A DNA stretch of 8,922 nt from an uncultured Verrucomicrobiota bacterium (GCA_937873255.1 CALMVM010000533.1:1-8922); one strand, 5' to 3'. Positions 1-6,772 are shown, numbered from the stretch's first letter. Translations and numbers: made by a program. Notes: generated by a model from the sequence alone, not told the origin.

Positions 1-15
1 CGCGGCGCGTTTTTT
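1..15. terminator. Possible right half of a terminator cut by the window edge
   Basis: The window opens with a GC-only run (cgcggcgcg) followed by six T residues. This is how the 3' arm and T-tract of a rho-independent terminator look for a plus-strand gene ending before the window. The matching 5' arm would lie outside the window, so the hairpin cannot be confirmed. A second short perfect hairpin, GGCTC-GGA-GAGCC at 32-44, follows but has no T-tract. Confidence 0.25.
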
Positions 16-64
16 AGAACATCCAGGGAACGGCTCGGAGAGCCATCCCTACCTTGGTTGGAAT

Positions 65-628
65 GTGCTACGCTCCCGCGTGATCGCGGCACCCGTCGAA
101 ATCTTCCTGCGGCACCTCCTCGCGGACCGGACGGCGTTGGCGATTTTGGCCGTCGTCGTACTGGTCGCGGCGGTCGGCATCTTCGCGCGGCTCGGGCGGC
201 CGGATTTGCCATACGTCGCGGCCCCCGCCCTGCTCACAGCGGCCGAACGCACCTTTTTCCACGCGCTCCGGCAGGCGGTCGCATCGGAATACCAGCTTTT
301 CGCCAAGGTCCGGTTGGGCGACATCATCCAGGTGCGCAACGGTGTTTCCGGCAAGCGCCGTTTCGCGGCGTTCGGACGCATCTCTTCCAAACACGCCGAC
401 TTCGTGTTGTGCGACCCGCGTTCTTTCGCGGCGGCGCTCGTGATCGAACTCGACGACCGTTCCCACCGCCTGCCCGCCCGCCAGAAACGCGACGAATTTT
501 TCGACGCAGCCCTGGCGGTCGCCTCGGTGCCCGTGCTGCGGGTGCCTGTACGACGGGGATATTCTCCCGAGGAATTGCGCCAGCAGATCACGGAGGTCTT
601 GTCGGAACGTTCCACCCATCGCGCATGA
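65..628 (+). CDS. Membrane-anchored DUF2726 domain protein
   Basis: A protein of 187 residues if it starts at GTG 65; GTG 80 is an in-frame alternative. Neither has a strong ribosome binding site, so the start is uncertain. Residues about 25-46 form one hydrophobic segment, followed by a soluble domain at about 57-170. The soluble part matches the DUF2726 pattern as I know it: LLTAAERTFFHAL at the front, a KVRL motif (81-84), HADFVLCDP (110-118), VIELDDRSH (126-134) and then an R-D pair (142-143). DUF2726 is considered related to the PD-(D/E)XK nuclease fold. D112 and the E128-x-D130 group sit where a metal site might be, but activity and substrate are unknown. The stop (626-628) overlaps the ATG of the ABC permease (625-627), so the two are probably translated together. 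The domain call is fairly secure; the role is not. Confidence 0.85.
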   Translation: MLRSRVIAAPVEIFLRHLLADRTALAILAVVVLVAAVGIFARLGRPDLPYVAAPALLTAAERTFFHALRQAVASEYQLFAKVRLGDIIQVRNGVSGKRRFAAFGRISSKHADFVLCDPRSFAAALVIELDDRSHRLPARQKRDEFFDAALAVASVPVLRVPVRRGYSPEELRQQITEVLSERSTHRA

Positions 629-1500
629 GCCCCACGACCACCGTTTCTGCCCCTGCCCGCGCGCCGTTCGCGTTATTTGATCCATGGGTGTGGCGCATGG
701 CATGGCGCGACAGCCGCCGCAGCCGGGGGCGGCTGCTGGTTTTTTCCACCGCGTTGACCCTCGGTGTCGCTGCGCTCGTCGCCATCGGATCCGTCGGCTG
801 GAACCTCCAGCGCGCCATCACCGAACAGGCCCGCACGCTCGTCGGCGCGGACCTGATCGTCGAAGCACGCCACCCGCTCGACGCCGATGCGCAGGCGTTC
901 GTGGACAGCCTCGGCGGGACCGAACGCGCCTACGAAACGCGTCTCGTCTCGGTGGCGACCTTCCCGCGCACCCACGGCCAGCGGCTCACGCAGGTGCGCG
1001 CGGTCGAGGGCGGCTACCCGTTTTACGGCAAGACAGAAACCGAGCCGCCCGAAGCCGCCGCGCAAGCGTCCGCCGGTGAGGGCGCGGTCGTCGAGGAAAG
1101 CCTCCTGTTGCAATACGATCTGCGCGTCGGCGACGATCTCACGCTCGGTGGCGAGACCTTCCGCATCCTCGGCACGATCAAAAAACTGCCCGGCGAGGTC
1201 AACCTGTTCGCGGGCCTTGCCCCGCGCGTGGTCATTGCCCGGTCCAAGTTGCCGGCGTCGTTGCTCGCACGCGGGAGCATCGTGCGTTATTTCACGTATC
1301 TGAAGCTGCCCGCGTCCGTCGATCCGCCCGCGCTGGTCGGCGAGCACAAGGCGGAGTTCGAGAAATACCGTCTCGACACCGACACGGTCGATCACCGCAA
1401 ACGCCAGATGGGCCGGGTGTTCGACGACGTGAACCATTTCCTGAGCCTGGTCAGCTTCATCGCGCTGCGGTGGCGCAAGGGCTCATCGTCGGCTTCGTGA
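625..1500 (+). CDS. N-terminal fragment of the FtsX-family ABC permease
   Basis: ATG 625 is chosen because it forms an ATGA overlap with the preceding stop and because the protein then starts in the usual way for the family: a short cytoplasmic stretch (FDPWVWRMAWRDSRRSRGR, 18-36), then TM1 at about 37-58. Residues about 60-262 are the periplasmic MacB-like domain, with family features such as GADLIVEARHPLD, an ExSLLLQYDLRVGDDLTLG stretch and KLPGEVNLFAGLAPRV. FDDVNHFLSLVSFIAL (266-281) is the start of the first FtsX core. From residue 282 the sequence becomes RWRKGSSSAS and stops, which is out-of-frame reading past the junction. If made as it stands, it would have one full membrane segment plus half of a second, and could not form a transport channel. 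The same frame is open upstream to 58, but that part is a shadow of the DUF2726 gene. Confidence 0.7.
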   Translation: MSPTTTVSAPARAPFALFDPWVWRMAWRDSRRSRGRLLVFSTALTLGVAALVAIGSVGWNLQRAITEQARTLVGADLIVEARHPLDADAQAFVDSLGGTERAYETRLVSVATFPRTHGQRLTQVRAVEGGYPFYGKTETEPPEAAAQASAGEGAVVEESLLLQYDLRVGDDLTLGGETFRILGTIKKLPGEVNLFAGLAPRVVIARSKLPASLLARGSIVRYFTYLKLPASVDPPALVGEHKAEFEKYRLDTDTVDHRKRQMGRVFDDVNHFLSLVSFIALRWRKGSSSAS

Positions 1501-3005
1501 CGTGCGCGATTTTCGTGCTGCTGCCGCTGCTGCCGGTGCGCCGGACGCCGCCGCTGCTGGCGTTGCGCGCGGCTTTTGAAACGACCGCGAACCCCGACCG
1601 ACGCCGCGACCCCGCCCTCTGGGCCGCGTGGGCGCTGCTCGTCGCGGCGCTGATCGCATTCCCGTGGGTGCAGAGCCGCAACCTGCGTCTCGGGCTCGGC
1701 TTTTCGGCGGCGTTGTTCGTGGCGTTCGGGCTCCTGGCGCTGACCGCGTGGGGGCTCATGACGGCAGCGAGGAAATTCTTCCCGCGCCGCTGGCCGTTCG
1801 AGTGGCGGCAGGGCGTGGGCAACCTCTACCGGCCCAACAACCGCACGCTGCTGCTCGTTTTCTCGCTGGGCCTGAGCACTTTTCTCTTGCTCGGGATGTA
1901 TCTGACGAAGGACGTGCTCCTGCGGCAGTTCTCCGCGCAGGGTGACGCCAAGTCGCAGCCCAACCTGATTTTCTTCGACATCCAGCCCGACCAGAAACAG
2001 CCCATCGCCGACGCGGTGCGCGCGCACGGCATGGAAGTCGTCGATACGGCGGCGGCGGTCACGATGCGGCTGACCTCCATCGACGGCAAATCCGCCGAAT
2101 CGCTCGCCGAGGACAAAAACGCCGCCCGTTCCTCCGACGGCAACGAGCGCAACAGCGGCCGGTGGCGGCTGCGGCACGAATACCGTTCCACCTACCGCGA
2201 CCATCTCACTGGCACCGAAACGCTCGTCGAAGGAAAATTCCGCGAGCGCGTCGGGCCGGAGGCGAACGGTGTCGACGCCGCGCACGCGACGCCCATCTCC
2301 GTCGAGGAGGACATGGCGAAGGAACTCGGACTGCACCTCGGCACGCCGATTGTCTGGGACGTGCAGGGCATGCCGATTTACACGACCGTCGGCAGCGTGC
2401 GCAAGGTGGACTGGAGCCGGTTTCAGTCGAACTTCTTCGTGGTGTTCCCGGCGGGTGTGCTGGAGGAAGCGCCCGCGTTCAACATCCTCGTCACCCGCAC
2501 CCCGGACCCGGGAGCTTCGGCGCGGCTCCAGGCAGACGTGGTGCAACGCTTCCCGGGCGTGTCGGCCATCGACCTGCGCCTCGTCGTGGAAACGGTCCAG
2601 GGCATCGTGGACAAGGCGACGACGGCGGTGCGTTTCCTGTCGATCTTCACGGTGGGCACGGGGCTGCTCGTGCTGGCGGCGGCGATCTTCACCGGGCGGT
2701 ACGAGCGCGTGAAGGAAGGCGTTCTCCTACGCACGCTCGGGGCGTCACGCCGAACGATCTTCCGCGTGCTGATCGTCGAGTACCTCGCACTGGGCACGCT
2801 GGCGGCGTTGACCGGCATCGTCCTGGCGGCAGTGGGCAACTGGGTGCTGGCGGTGTTCTTCTTCAAGCTGCCGTGGGTGCCGTCACCGGGGGCGATGGCA
2901 ATCACTTGGGCGGCCGTGACGGCGCTGACCGTTGGCATCGGCCTGTTTGCCAGCCGGGGCGTGTGCGATCACCCGCCGCTGGAGATTTTGCGCGGGGAGG
3001 AATAG
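1470..3005 (+). CDS. C-terminal fragment of the FtsX-family ABC permease
   Basis: The frame has 511 residues counted from GTG 1470. That GTG is probably an ordinary Val codon of the intact gene rather than a real start, since no ribosome binding site precedes it. Visible parts are: membrane segments at about 3-20, 50-67, 74-97 and 126-145; the cytoplasmic motif RRTPPLLALRA (24-34), which closes the first FtsX core; a second periplasmic region at about 150-380, with WRLRHEYRSTYRDHLTGTETLVEG; and the second FtsX core with membrane segments at about 388-410, 428-465 and 474-494. The core contains the coupling-helix-like stretch GVLLRTLGASRRTIFRVL and the usual end RGV-x3-PPLEILR. Everything from the junction to the TAG stop looks intact. 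Reinitiation after the upstream stop at 1498-1500 is possible but would give only part of a permease. Confidence 0.7.
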   Translation: MAQGLIVGFVTCAIFVLLPLLPVRRTPPLLALRAAFETTANPDRRRDPALWAAWALLVAALIAFPWVQSRNLRLGLGFSAALFVAFGLLALTAWGLMTAARKFFPRRWPFEWRQGVGNLYRPNNRTLLLVFSLGLSTFLLLGMYLTKDVLLRQFSAQGDAKSQPNLIFFDIQPDQKQPIADAVRAHGMEVVDTAAAVTMRLTSIDGKSAESLAEDKNAARSSDGNERNSGRWRLRHEYRSTYRDHLTGTETLVEGKFRERVGPEANGVDAAHATPISVEEDMAKELGLHLGTPIVWDVQGMPIYTTVGSVRKVDWSRFQSNFFVVFPAGVLEEAPAFNILVTRTPDPGASARLQADVVQRFPGVSAIDLRLVVETVQGIVDKATTAVRFLSIFTVGTGLLVLAAAIFTGRYERVKEGVLLRTLGASRRTIFRVLIVEYLALGTLAALTGIVLAAVGNWVLAVFFFKLPWVPSPGAMAITWAAVTALTVGIGLFASRGVCDHPPLEILRGEE

Positions 3006-3135
3006 ACACCGGCCCGCAGGTAAACACCGCGTGGGGAGTCATCGCGGTACGGCCGGATGGATGGGCGGCTGCGTAAGCACAGGAAACCGGAACTCCTCCG
3101 GCTCGACACGGGTAACTTCGTCTCACCGCCGCTCT
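3006..3135 (+). other. Intergenic leader before the aromatic-rich secreted protein gene
   Basis: The 130 bases hold no open frame that I believe. A small inverted repeat, CCGGA-ACTCC-TCCGG at about 3089-3103, could form a five-pair hairpin in the mRNA leader. It is preceded by GCACAGGAAA and followed by ACACGGGTAAC. I could not find a convincing -35/-10 pair, a T-tract terminator for the permease gene, or a Shine-Dalgarno site before ATG 3136. Confidence 0.3.
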
Positions 3136-3582
3136 ATGAACATTCGTCCCACCAAATTACTCCTCGTCCTCGCCGCCTTCCTCGCCTTTCGCACGGTTCC
3201 TCTGGAGGCTGCCACCAACCCGCCAACGCCGACCAATTTCTTCTCGTCGCCGACGACCTTGGGCACCCTCAGCAACGGCGACTCCGTGTACTATCTGCCC
3301 TATTTCAATTCGTACACCTATTCCGGCTCGGCCAGCACGACCCCGACTACGCTCTACAAGTTCAACTTCGGGTTCCTCTACTTCTTTAATCCTGCCAGCG
3401 GGGACCTTTCCAGCACGGAGGCGTATTTCTACGACTACACGTCGGGAGATTTCTTCTACACGAGCGAGAGTCTGTACCCGTACTTCTACAGCTTCAACCT
3501 GGGCACCTTCCTCTATTATTTTGAGGGCAGCAATCCGCGTCAATTCTACAACTTCAAGAGCAGCGGTTTCGTGAAGTATTGA
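3136..3582 (+). CDS. Small secreted Phe/Tyr-rich protein of unknown function
   Basis: A protein of 148 residues. ATG 3136 is chosen because it gives a normal Sec signal peptide: a basic start (NIRPTK), a hydrophobic core (LLLVLAAFLAF) and likely cleavage after LEAA near residue 26. The mature part of about 122 residues has 18 Phe and 18 Tyr, no Trp and no Cys. Two related units are visible: YKFNFGFLYFF and, later, YSFNLGTFLYYF. Between them lies AYFYDYTSGDFFYTSESLYPYFY. From memory, this order of motifs resembles an aromatic module found at the end of many secreted Opitutae proteins, where several of these positions are Trp; I could not search for it. It probably folds as a small beta-rich extracellular or outer-surface domain, but no function can be assigned. 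Codons are less GC-rich than in the neighbours, mostly because of TAC and TTC. Its stop lies 10 bases from the stop of the opposite-strand gene. Confidence 0.8.
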   Translation: MNIRPTKLLLVLAAFLAFRTVPLEAATNPPTPTNFFSSPTTLGTLSNGDSVYYLPYFNSYTYSGSASTTPTTLYKFNFGFLYFFNPASGDLSSTEAYFYDYTSGDFFYTSESLYPYFYSFNLGTFLYYFEGSNPRQFYNFKSSGFVKY

Positions 3583-3592
3583 GGATCTCGTC

Positions 3593-4309
3593 TTACAGCG
3601 ACAATCTGGCGAGGATCTCAGGGTGCTTCCGAAACACCGCCCGGGCGACACCCCTGACTTCCTTCATATACTCCTTCAGTTCGACGTAGGCGGCATCACG
3701 CGCCTCCGTGTCTTGGGGACCGTGTTCGGCGGTTTCCTCGGCGGAGTCCAACGCCCCCTCGAGGCTGGCAAGATTATCGAGCGCGTTCGAGAGCGTCTTG
3801 AGCTTCTCGGGCGTGTAGCCGCGCTTGGACAATTTGTCGGTGTACGGGTTCTCGGCCGCAGCTTCGTAGCCGGAATGGGCCACGTTGACGAATCGCTGCA
3901 AATCCTCCGGTACGTCACCCATCACCCGCAGACCCAGCCGCGCGTCCAATCCGACGAACGCCGCCCTCGCGATCAGCCGGAACGCCGCCCAATCGTCGCG
4001 CGCGGCTTCCACCTTCGCGTCCAGCTCGGCCTCGCCGGCCACCCGGTCGGGTGGGCATTCGGCGTGGGTCGAGCAATAGGCGTTCCACGCCCTTTCCTGT
4101 AGATCGGTGCCCCAAGTCAGTTCGTCGTTGTCGTAGCCGGCCCCCAGGAGCCCCTCGGCGATGTCGGGATTCAGCCGCGCTTCCTCAAGGAAATTGCCGG
4201 CGTCGCGGATGTACTTTTCGATGGCCTGGTCCTCGACCGTACGGCGAAGTTTCGGCGTGGTCGCGGTGGCGGCGGCGATGTCGATGTTCGTTGGAAGGGT
4301 GTCAGCCAT
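3593..4309 (-). CDS. Helical hypothetical protein made of two tandem repeat units
   Basis: A protein of 238 residues with no family that I can name. ATG 4309 is chosen over longer starts because what follows (MADTLPTNID) looks like a natural beginning, while the upstream extension to 4507 is Arg/Pro/Ser-rich and reads like noncoding DNA. There is no signal peptide or membrane segment, so it is probably cytoplasmic. Residues about 22-42 form a leading helix (EDQAIEKYIRDAGNFLEE). Two similar units follow, at about 45-127 and 151-238. Each begins with a Leu-rich turn containing GY and an acidic residue (LLGAGYDNDEL; LSKRGYTPEKL) and ends with an Ala/Arg helix leading to ARL-x-L (IARAAFVGLDARLGL; VARAVFRKHPEILARLSL). 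The composition predicts nearly all helix, probably a helical bundle. Three Cys occur at 79, 85 and nearby only in the first unit. It stands alone, divergent from the MFS gene, and no Shine-Dalgarno site is visible. Confidence 0.8.
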   Translation of the reverse strand: MADTLPTNIDIAAATATTPKLRRTVEDQAIEKYIRDAGNFLEEARLNPDIAEGLLGAGYDNDELTWGTDLQERAWNAYCSTHAECPPDRVAGEAELDAKVEAARDDWAAFRLIARAAFVGLDARLGLRVMGDVPEDLQRFVNVAHSGYEAAAENPYTDKLSKRGYTPEKLKTLSNALDNLASLEGALDSAEETAEHGPQDTEARDAAYVELKEYMKEVRGVARAVFRKHPEILARLSL

Positions 4310-4581
4310 ATGGAAACGCTTGGGTGATGAAAAATCGGTGGGTAGAAGCGTCGCGGGTCGAGGGCAAGCGAGGAAGTGGCGGCGCTCCGTAAAGCTCACC
4401 CCGGCGTCCGTTTGTCCCTCGTCCGCCCCGCTTCCGCAACGGTCGGCGGCAGAACCATGACGGGTTTCGCGCCAAATGCCAAAGGCAAAATGCAGACCCC
4501 CCGGCATGAGCGCGCCGTTCCCCCGGAACCTTTGCTTTTTATCCCGGTCCGGTCGATGAATAGGGCCACCGGATTTTCTCC
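4310..4581. promoter_or_regulatory. Divergent intergenic region between the repeat protein and the MFS-Nudix operon
   Basis: These 272 bases separate two diverging genes and should contain both promoters. The part nearest the MFS gene holds TTGCTT at 4532-4537, a fair -35, but the sequence 17 bases on (GATGAA) is a weak -10. TTTTAT at 4537-4542 is an alternative -10 without a good -35. A tiny inverted repeat, TGCC-AAA-GGCA, lies near 4478-4488. No clear minus-strand promoter was found. No RNA gene or believable small ORF is visible. Confidence 0.35.
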
Positions 4582-5904
4582 ATGAACGACCAAGCCACGC
4601 CGCCCGCCACCGACGCGGCGACGACCACCATCCCCGAACCCACGGTCGTCGCCGAGGTAGCCCCGCGCGGTCCGCTGTCGGTGCTGCGACGCGGGCCGTT
4701 CGCGCGCTACACCTCGGGCGACGCGATTTCCATGGTCGGCTATTGGATGCAGGCCACGGTGCAGAGCATCGTCATGACCACGCTGACCGGCAGCGCCTTC
4801 ATGCTGGCGACGGTCAATCTCGCCGGCAGCTTGCCGATGATGGCGTTGACGATGTACGGCGGCTCGATGGCCGACCGGCACGACAAGCGCAAGATCATCA
4901 TCGCCTGCCAGATCGTGCAGATCATCCTGGCGATCCTCGTCGGCTGGCTGGTGGCCAGCGGGCACATCCAGATCTGGCACATCCTCGTGGCGGCGGCGCT
5001 GCTGGGCGTTTCGGCCTCGTTCGAGATGCCGGCGACGGCGGCGCTCGTGCCCGAGATGGTCGAGCGCGAGGAGATCGCCTCGGCGATGGCGATTGACCGT
5101 TCGATTTTTCACGGCACGCGGCTCATCGGCCCGGCGCTGGCGGGATTCGTGATCGGCCGGTTGGGCAAGGCGTCCGCGTTCTACATCAACGCCGCCACGT
5201 TCGTGGCGAGCATCGTGGCGATTGCCTCCGTCCTGCCTCGCGTGCGCGGCAGCGTGGAAGAGGAGGAGGAACGCACCAGCGGGATGCGCGCGGGCATCGA
5301 CTTCGTGCGCAAGGACCGGCCGACCTTGGCGATGCTCGGGTTGATGGCGGTGGGGTCGCTGTGCGTTTTTCCGTTTATGGCGGTGACGCTGCCGCTGTTT
5401 TCCAAACAGGTGCTCGGGATGGACGAGGCGCACATGGGGTACATCATGGCGTTTTCGGGGATCGGATCGGTGGTGGCGTCTTTCGGGGTCGTGGCGGTGC
5501 CTCGTCCGAGCCGGACGGCGTGGCTGGTCGCCGGTGCCCTGGACGTGACGGTTTCGCTCGCCGGTCTGGCGTTGGCGCGCACGTTCTGGCAAGCCGCGAT
5601 TGCCCTGACGACGCTGGGACTGGGCACCTCCTTTAATTACGGCATCGCCAACACTGCCGTGCAGGAACGCGCCCCCGGACCGTTGCGCGGACGTGTGTCG
5701 GCGCTGGCGATGATGTCGTTCATTGGCGTGATGCCCTTCGCTTCGGTCGGCGTCGGCAGTCTCGCCGACGTGATCGGCCTGCGCACGGCGATGGTCGGCG
5801 GCGCGCTCGTCTACGGGGTGGCCGCGCTGTGGATGGTCGTCGGGCTGGGTCGCGGCAGCGCGGAGTTGCCGGTCGGTACGGCGGCGGTGCCGGTCGAACC
5901 GTGA
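4582..5904 (+). CDS. MFS transporter, MFS_3/EntS-like exporter family
   Basis: A protein of 440 residues; EntS-type exporters are usually about 400-420, and the excess is an N-terminal tail of about 30 residues rich in Ala, Thr and Pro. From about residue 40 the protein is a 12-segment major facilitator in the inner membrane, expected to export a small molecule by proton antiport. The MFS_3 signature is clear: YTSGDAISMVGYWMQATV near TM1, LTGSAFML, then the loop 2-3 motif GGSMADRHDKRK (93-104). FEMPATAALVPEMV follows (148-160), as does the second-half signature VQERAPGPLRGRVSAL (360-374). The central cytoplasmic loop has an acidic run, VEEEEERTSG (225-234). The substrate cannot be read from the sequence; relatives move siderophores, drugs or unknown metabolites. 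The TGA stop overlaps the likely GTG start of the Nudix gene, so the two form an operon. No regulator lies beside it. Confidence 0.92.
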   Translation: MNDQATPPATDAATTTIPEPTVVAEVAPRGPLSVLRRGPFARYTSGDAISMVGYWMQATVQSIVMTTLTGSAFMLATVNLAGSLPMMALTMYGGSMADRHDKRKIIIACQIVQIILAILVGWLVASGHIQIWHILVAAALLGVSASFEMPATAALVPEMVEREEIASAMAIDRSIFHGTRLIGPALAGFVIGRLGKASAFYINAATFVASIVAIASVLPRVRGSVEEEEERTSGMRAGIDFVRKDRPTLAMLGLMAVGSLCVFPFMAVTLPLFSKQVLGMDEAHMGYIMAFSGIGSVVASFGVVAVPRPSRTAWLVAGALDVTVSLAGLALARTFWQAAIALTTLGLGTSFNYGIANTAVQERAPGPLRGRVSALAMMSFIGVMPFASVGVGSLADVIGLRTAMVGGALVYGVAALWMVVGLGRGSAELPVGTAAVPVEP

Positions 5905-6518
5905 ATGGCGTTTCCTACTCGATCCCGATGACCGACGATCCCCACGCCAAGCCGAACGGCGCGCGCCTGGGCTGGCGGGTGCTCGAAACGCAGCGGCCTT
6001 TCCAAAACCGGATCAACCGCCTGCGCGCGGACCGTGTGAGCATCCCCGGCCGGGGTGAAATCCAGTATTCGTACTTGGAGCGGGGCGATTCGGTGATCGT
6101 CGTGCCGGTGACCGCTGACGGCCGGATGGTGCTGATCCGACAGTATCGCTACCCCGTGGACGAACATTGCCTCGAACTACCGGCCGGCTGCTGCCGCGAC
6201 ACGGGCGGGGCGGCTTTCGAAGAGGTCGCACGGCGGGAACTGCGAGAGGAGGTCGGCGCGACGGCGGGGCGGCTGGAGAGCGTGACGTGGTTTTATTCGT
6301 CGAGTTCGATCAGCGACGAGGTTTGCCATATTTTTCTCGCGCTGGACGTGGCGCTGGATCAGGAGACCGACCGTGAACCGGGCGAGCACATCGAGCCGAT
6401 GTTGGTCCCGGTGGCGGAGGCGCTGGCGATGGTCCGTCGCGGCGAGATGAAGACGGGAACGTGCGCGCTGGCAATCCTGCATTGCGAAGAGCGGCTGAGG
6501 CGGGAAGGGCTTGTTTAA
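5901..6518 (+). CDS. Nudix hydrolase, ADP-ribose/ADP-sugar pyrophosphatase type
   Basis: A protein of 205 residues from GTG 5901, which overlaps the MFS stop as GTGA; ATG 5928 would give 196 residues and is also possible. Enzymes of this type cleave ADP-ribose or related nucleoside-diphosphate compounds to AMP and a sugar phosphate in the cytoplasm, using Mg2+. The order of parts fits. A substrate-facing N-terminal region comes first (GWRVLETQRPFQNRINRLR, 24-42), then the beta strand DSVIVVPVTADGRMVLIRQYRYP (63-85) and ELPAG (92-96). The Nudix helix follows, with R112-E113-L114-x-E116-E117-x-G119, and then FYSSSSISDE (131-140). The metal-binding REUxEExG part is complete. The box is otherwise unusual: aligned from the helix, its leading Glu is Ala104 and two extra residues lie after G96. 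Substrate choice is inferred only from general similarity. The link to the exporter is by operon only. Confidence 0.9.
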   Translation: MNGVSYSIPMTDDPHAKPNGARLGWRVLETQRPFQNRINRLRADRVSIPGRGEIQYSYLERGDSVIVVPVTADGRMVLIRQYRYPVDEHCLELPAGCCRDTGGAAFEEVARRELREEVGATAGRLESVTWFYSSSSISDEVCHIFLALDVALDQETDREPGEHIEPMLVPVAEALAMVRRGEMKTGTCALAILHCEERLRREGLV

Positions 6519-6544
6519 AGTCGAGAAGTGAAAGAGGGCTCCTA

Positions 6545-6772
6545 TCAATTGAACTTCCACTTTCGGTGTGTGACGATGATGGCAACGATTTCGGCCGGAT
6601 CGAACGGAACGGTGTTGTGACCACGCACTTCACCGACGATGGAAGAATCAATAATCACCACGTCGTCGAAGGTCCGGCCATCTACCAAAGTGATTGAAAC
6701 GGTTTGGTAGCCCATGCCGGTCTCAAATTGCTTGAGCAAAAACTCGCTCCATTTGGTAGGCAATGCGGTCAC
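6545..6772 (-). CDS. Small conserved hypothetical protein downstream of uvrC
   Basis: A protein of 75 residues starting at GTG 6772. AGAGG lies 9 bases upstream and is one of the few plausible ribosome binding sites in the window, which supports this start. The protein reads LPTKWSEFLLKQFETGMGYQ near the front, then strand-like stretches (VSITLVDGRTFDDVVIID, 25-42; GEVRGHNTVPFDPAEIVAIIVTH, 47-69) and ends KWKFN. It has no signal peptide or membrane segment. I recall this pattern (GMGYQ, DGR-x-F, VTH near the end) as a small conserved protein of unknown function, possibly a small beta-barrel, but I cannot name a family. It lies 34 bases after the uvrC stop on the same strand and may be co-transcribed with it. 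It is convergent with the Nudix gene, 26 bases apart. Its base composition is nearer 50% GC than the rest of the window. Confidence 0.75.
   Translation of the reverse strand: MTALPTKWSEFLLKQFETGMGYQTVSITLVDGRTFDDVVIIDSSIVGEVRGHNTVPFDPAEIVAIIVTHRKWKFN

Larger units (their letters stand above)
625..3005 (+). pseudogene. FtsX/YbbP-type ABC transporter permease, disrupted by a frameshifting internal deletion
   Basis: Two adjacent reading frames together make one large permease of the family usually found with a YbbA-like ATPase and a TesA-like esterase. Intact members, from memory, are about 830-900 residues: TM1, a periplasmic domain, an FtsX core, more membrane segments, a second periplasmic domain and a second FtsX core. 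Here the first frame is normal to residue 281 (FLSLVSFIAL, ending at base 1467). The second frame picks up at GTG 1470 with VAQGLIVGF. Relatives have about 84 residues in between, carrying the rest of TM2, TM3 and their loops. The phases on each side imply a loss of 3n+1 bases. Both halves lack stops and keep family motifs, so the break is either recent or an assembly error. No ATPase partner is visible in the window. Confidence 0.75.

Noticed and set aside
58..624. Long open frame upstream of the permease ATG, in the permease frame
   Set aside because: It is Arg/Pro/Gly-rich shadow sequence of the DUF2726 gene; the permease's natural start is ATG 625.
1460..1500. Programmed ribosomal frameshift joining the two permease halves
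   Set aside because: There is no slippery heptamer at the junction, and a frameshift would not restore the roughly 84 missing residues.
3075..3135. Leader before the aromatic-rich gene looks a little like pieces of a cobalamin or c-di-GMP riboswitch (GCACAGGAAACC, then a CCGGA/TCCGG stem, then ACGGGTAAC)
   Set aside because: The conserved cores of both classes are incomplete: there is no GACGCAAAGCC-type segment and no full B12 box. Only a five-pair stem is certain. A covariance-model search would settle it.
3581..3619. Nine-base direct repeat GAGGATCTC at 3581-3589 and 3611-3619 across the convergent gene ends
   Set aside because: It is short, has no associated mobile element or insertion, and most of the second copy is coding sequence for the minus-strand protein. 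Chance is sufficient.
4310..4507. N-terminal extension of the minus-strand repeat protein to 4507
   Set aside because: The extension has noncoding-like composition and no helix pattern, and would run far into the divergent promoter region.
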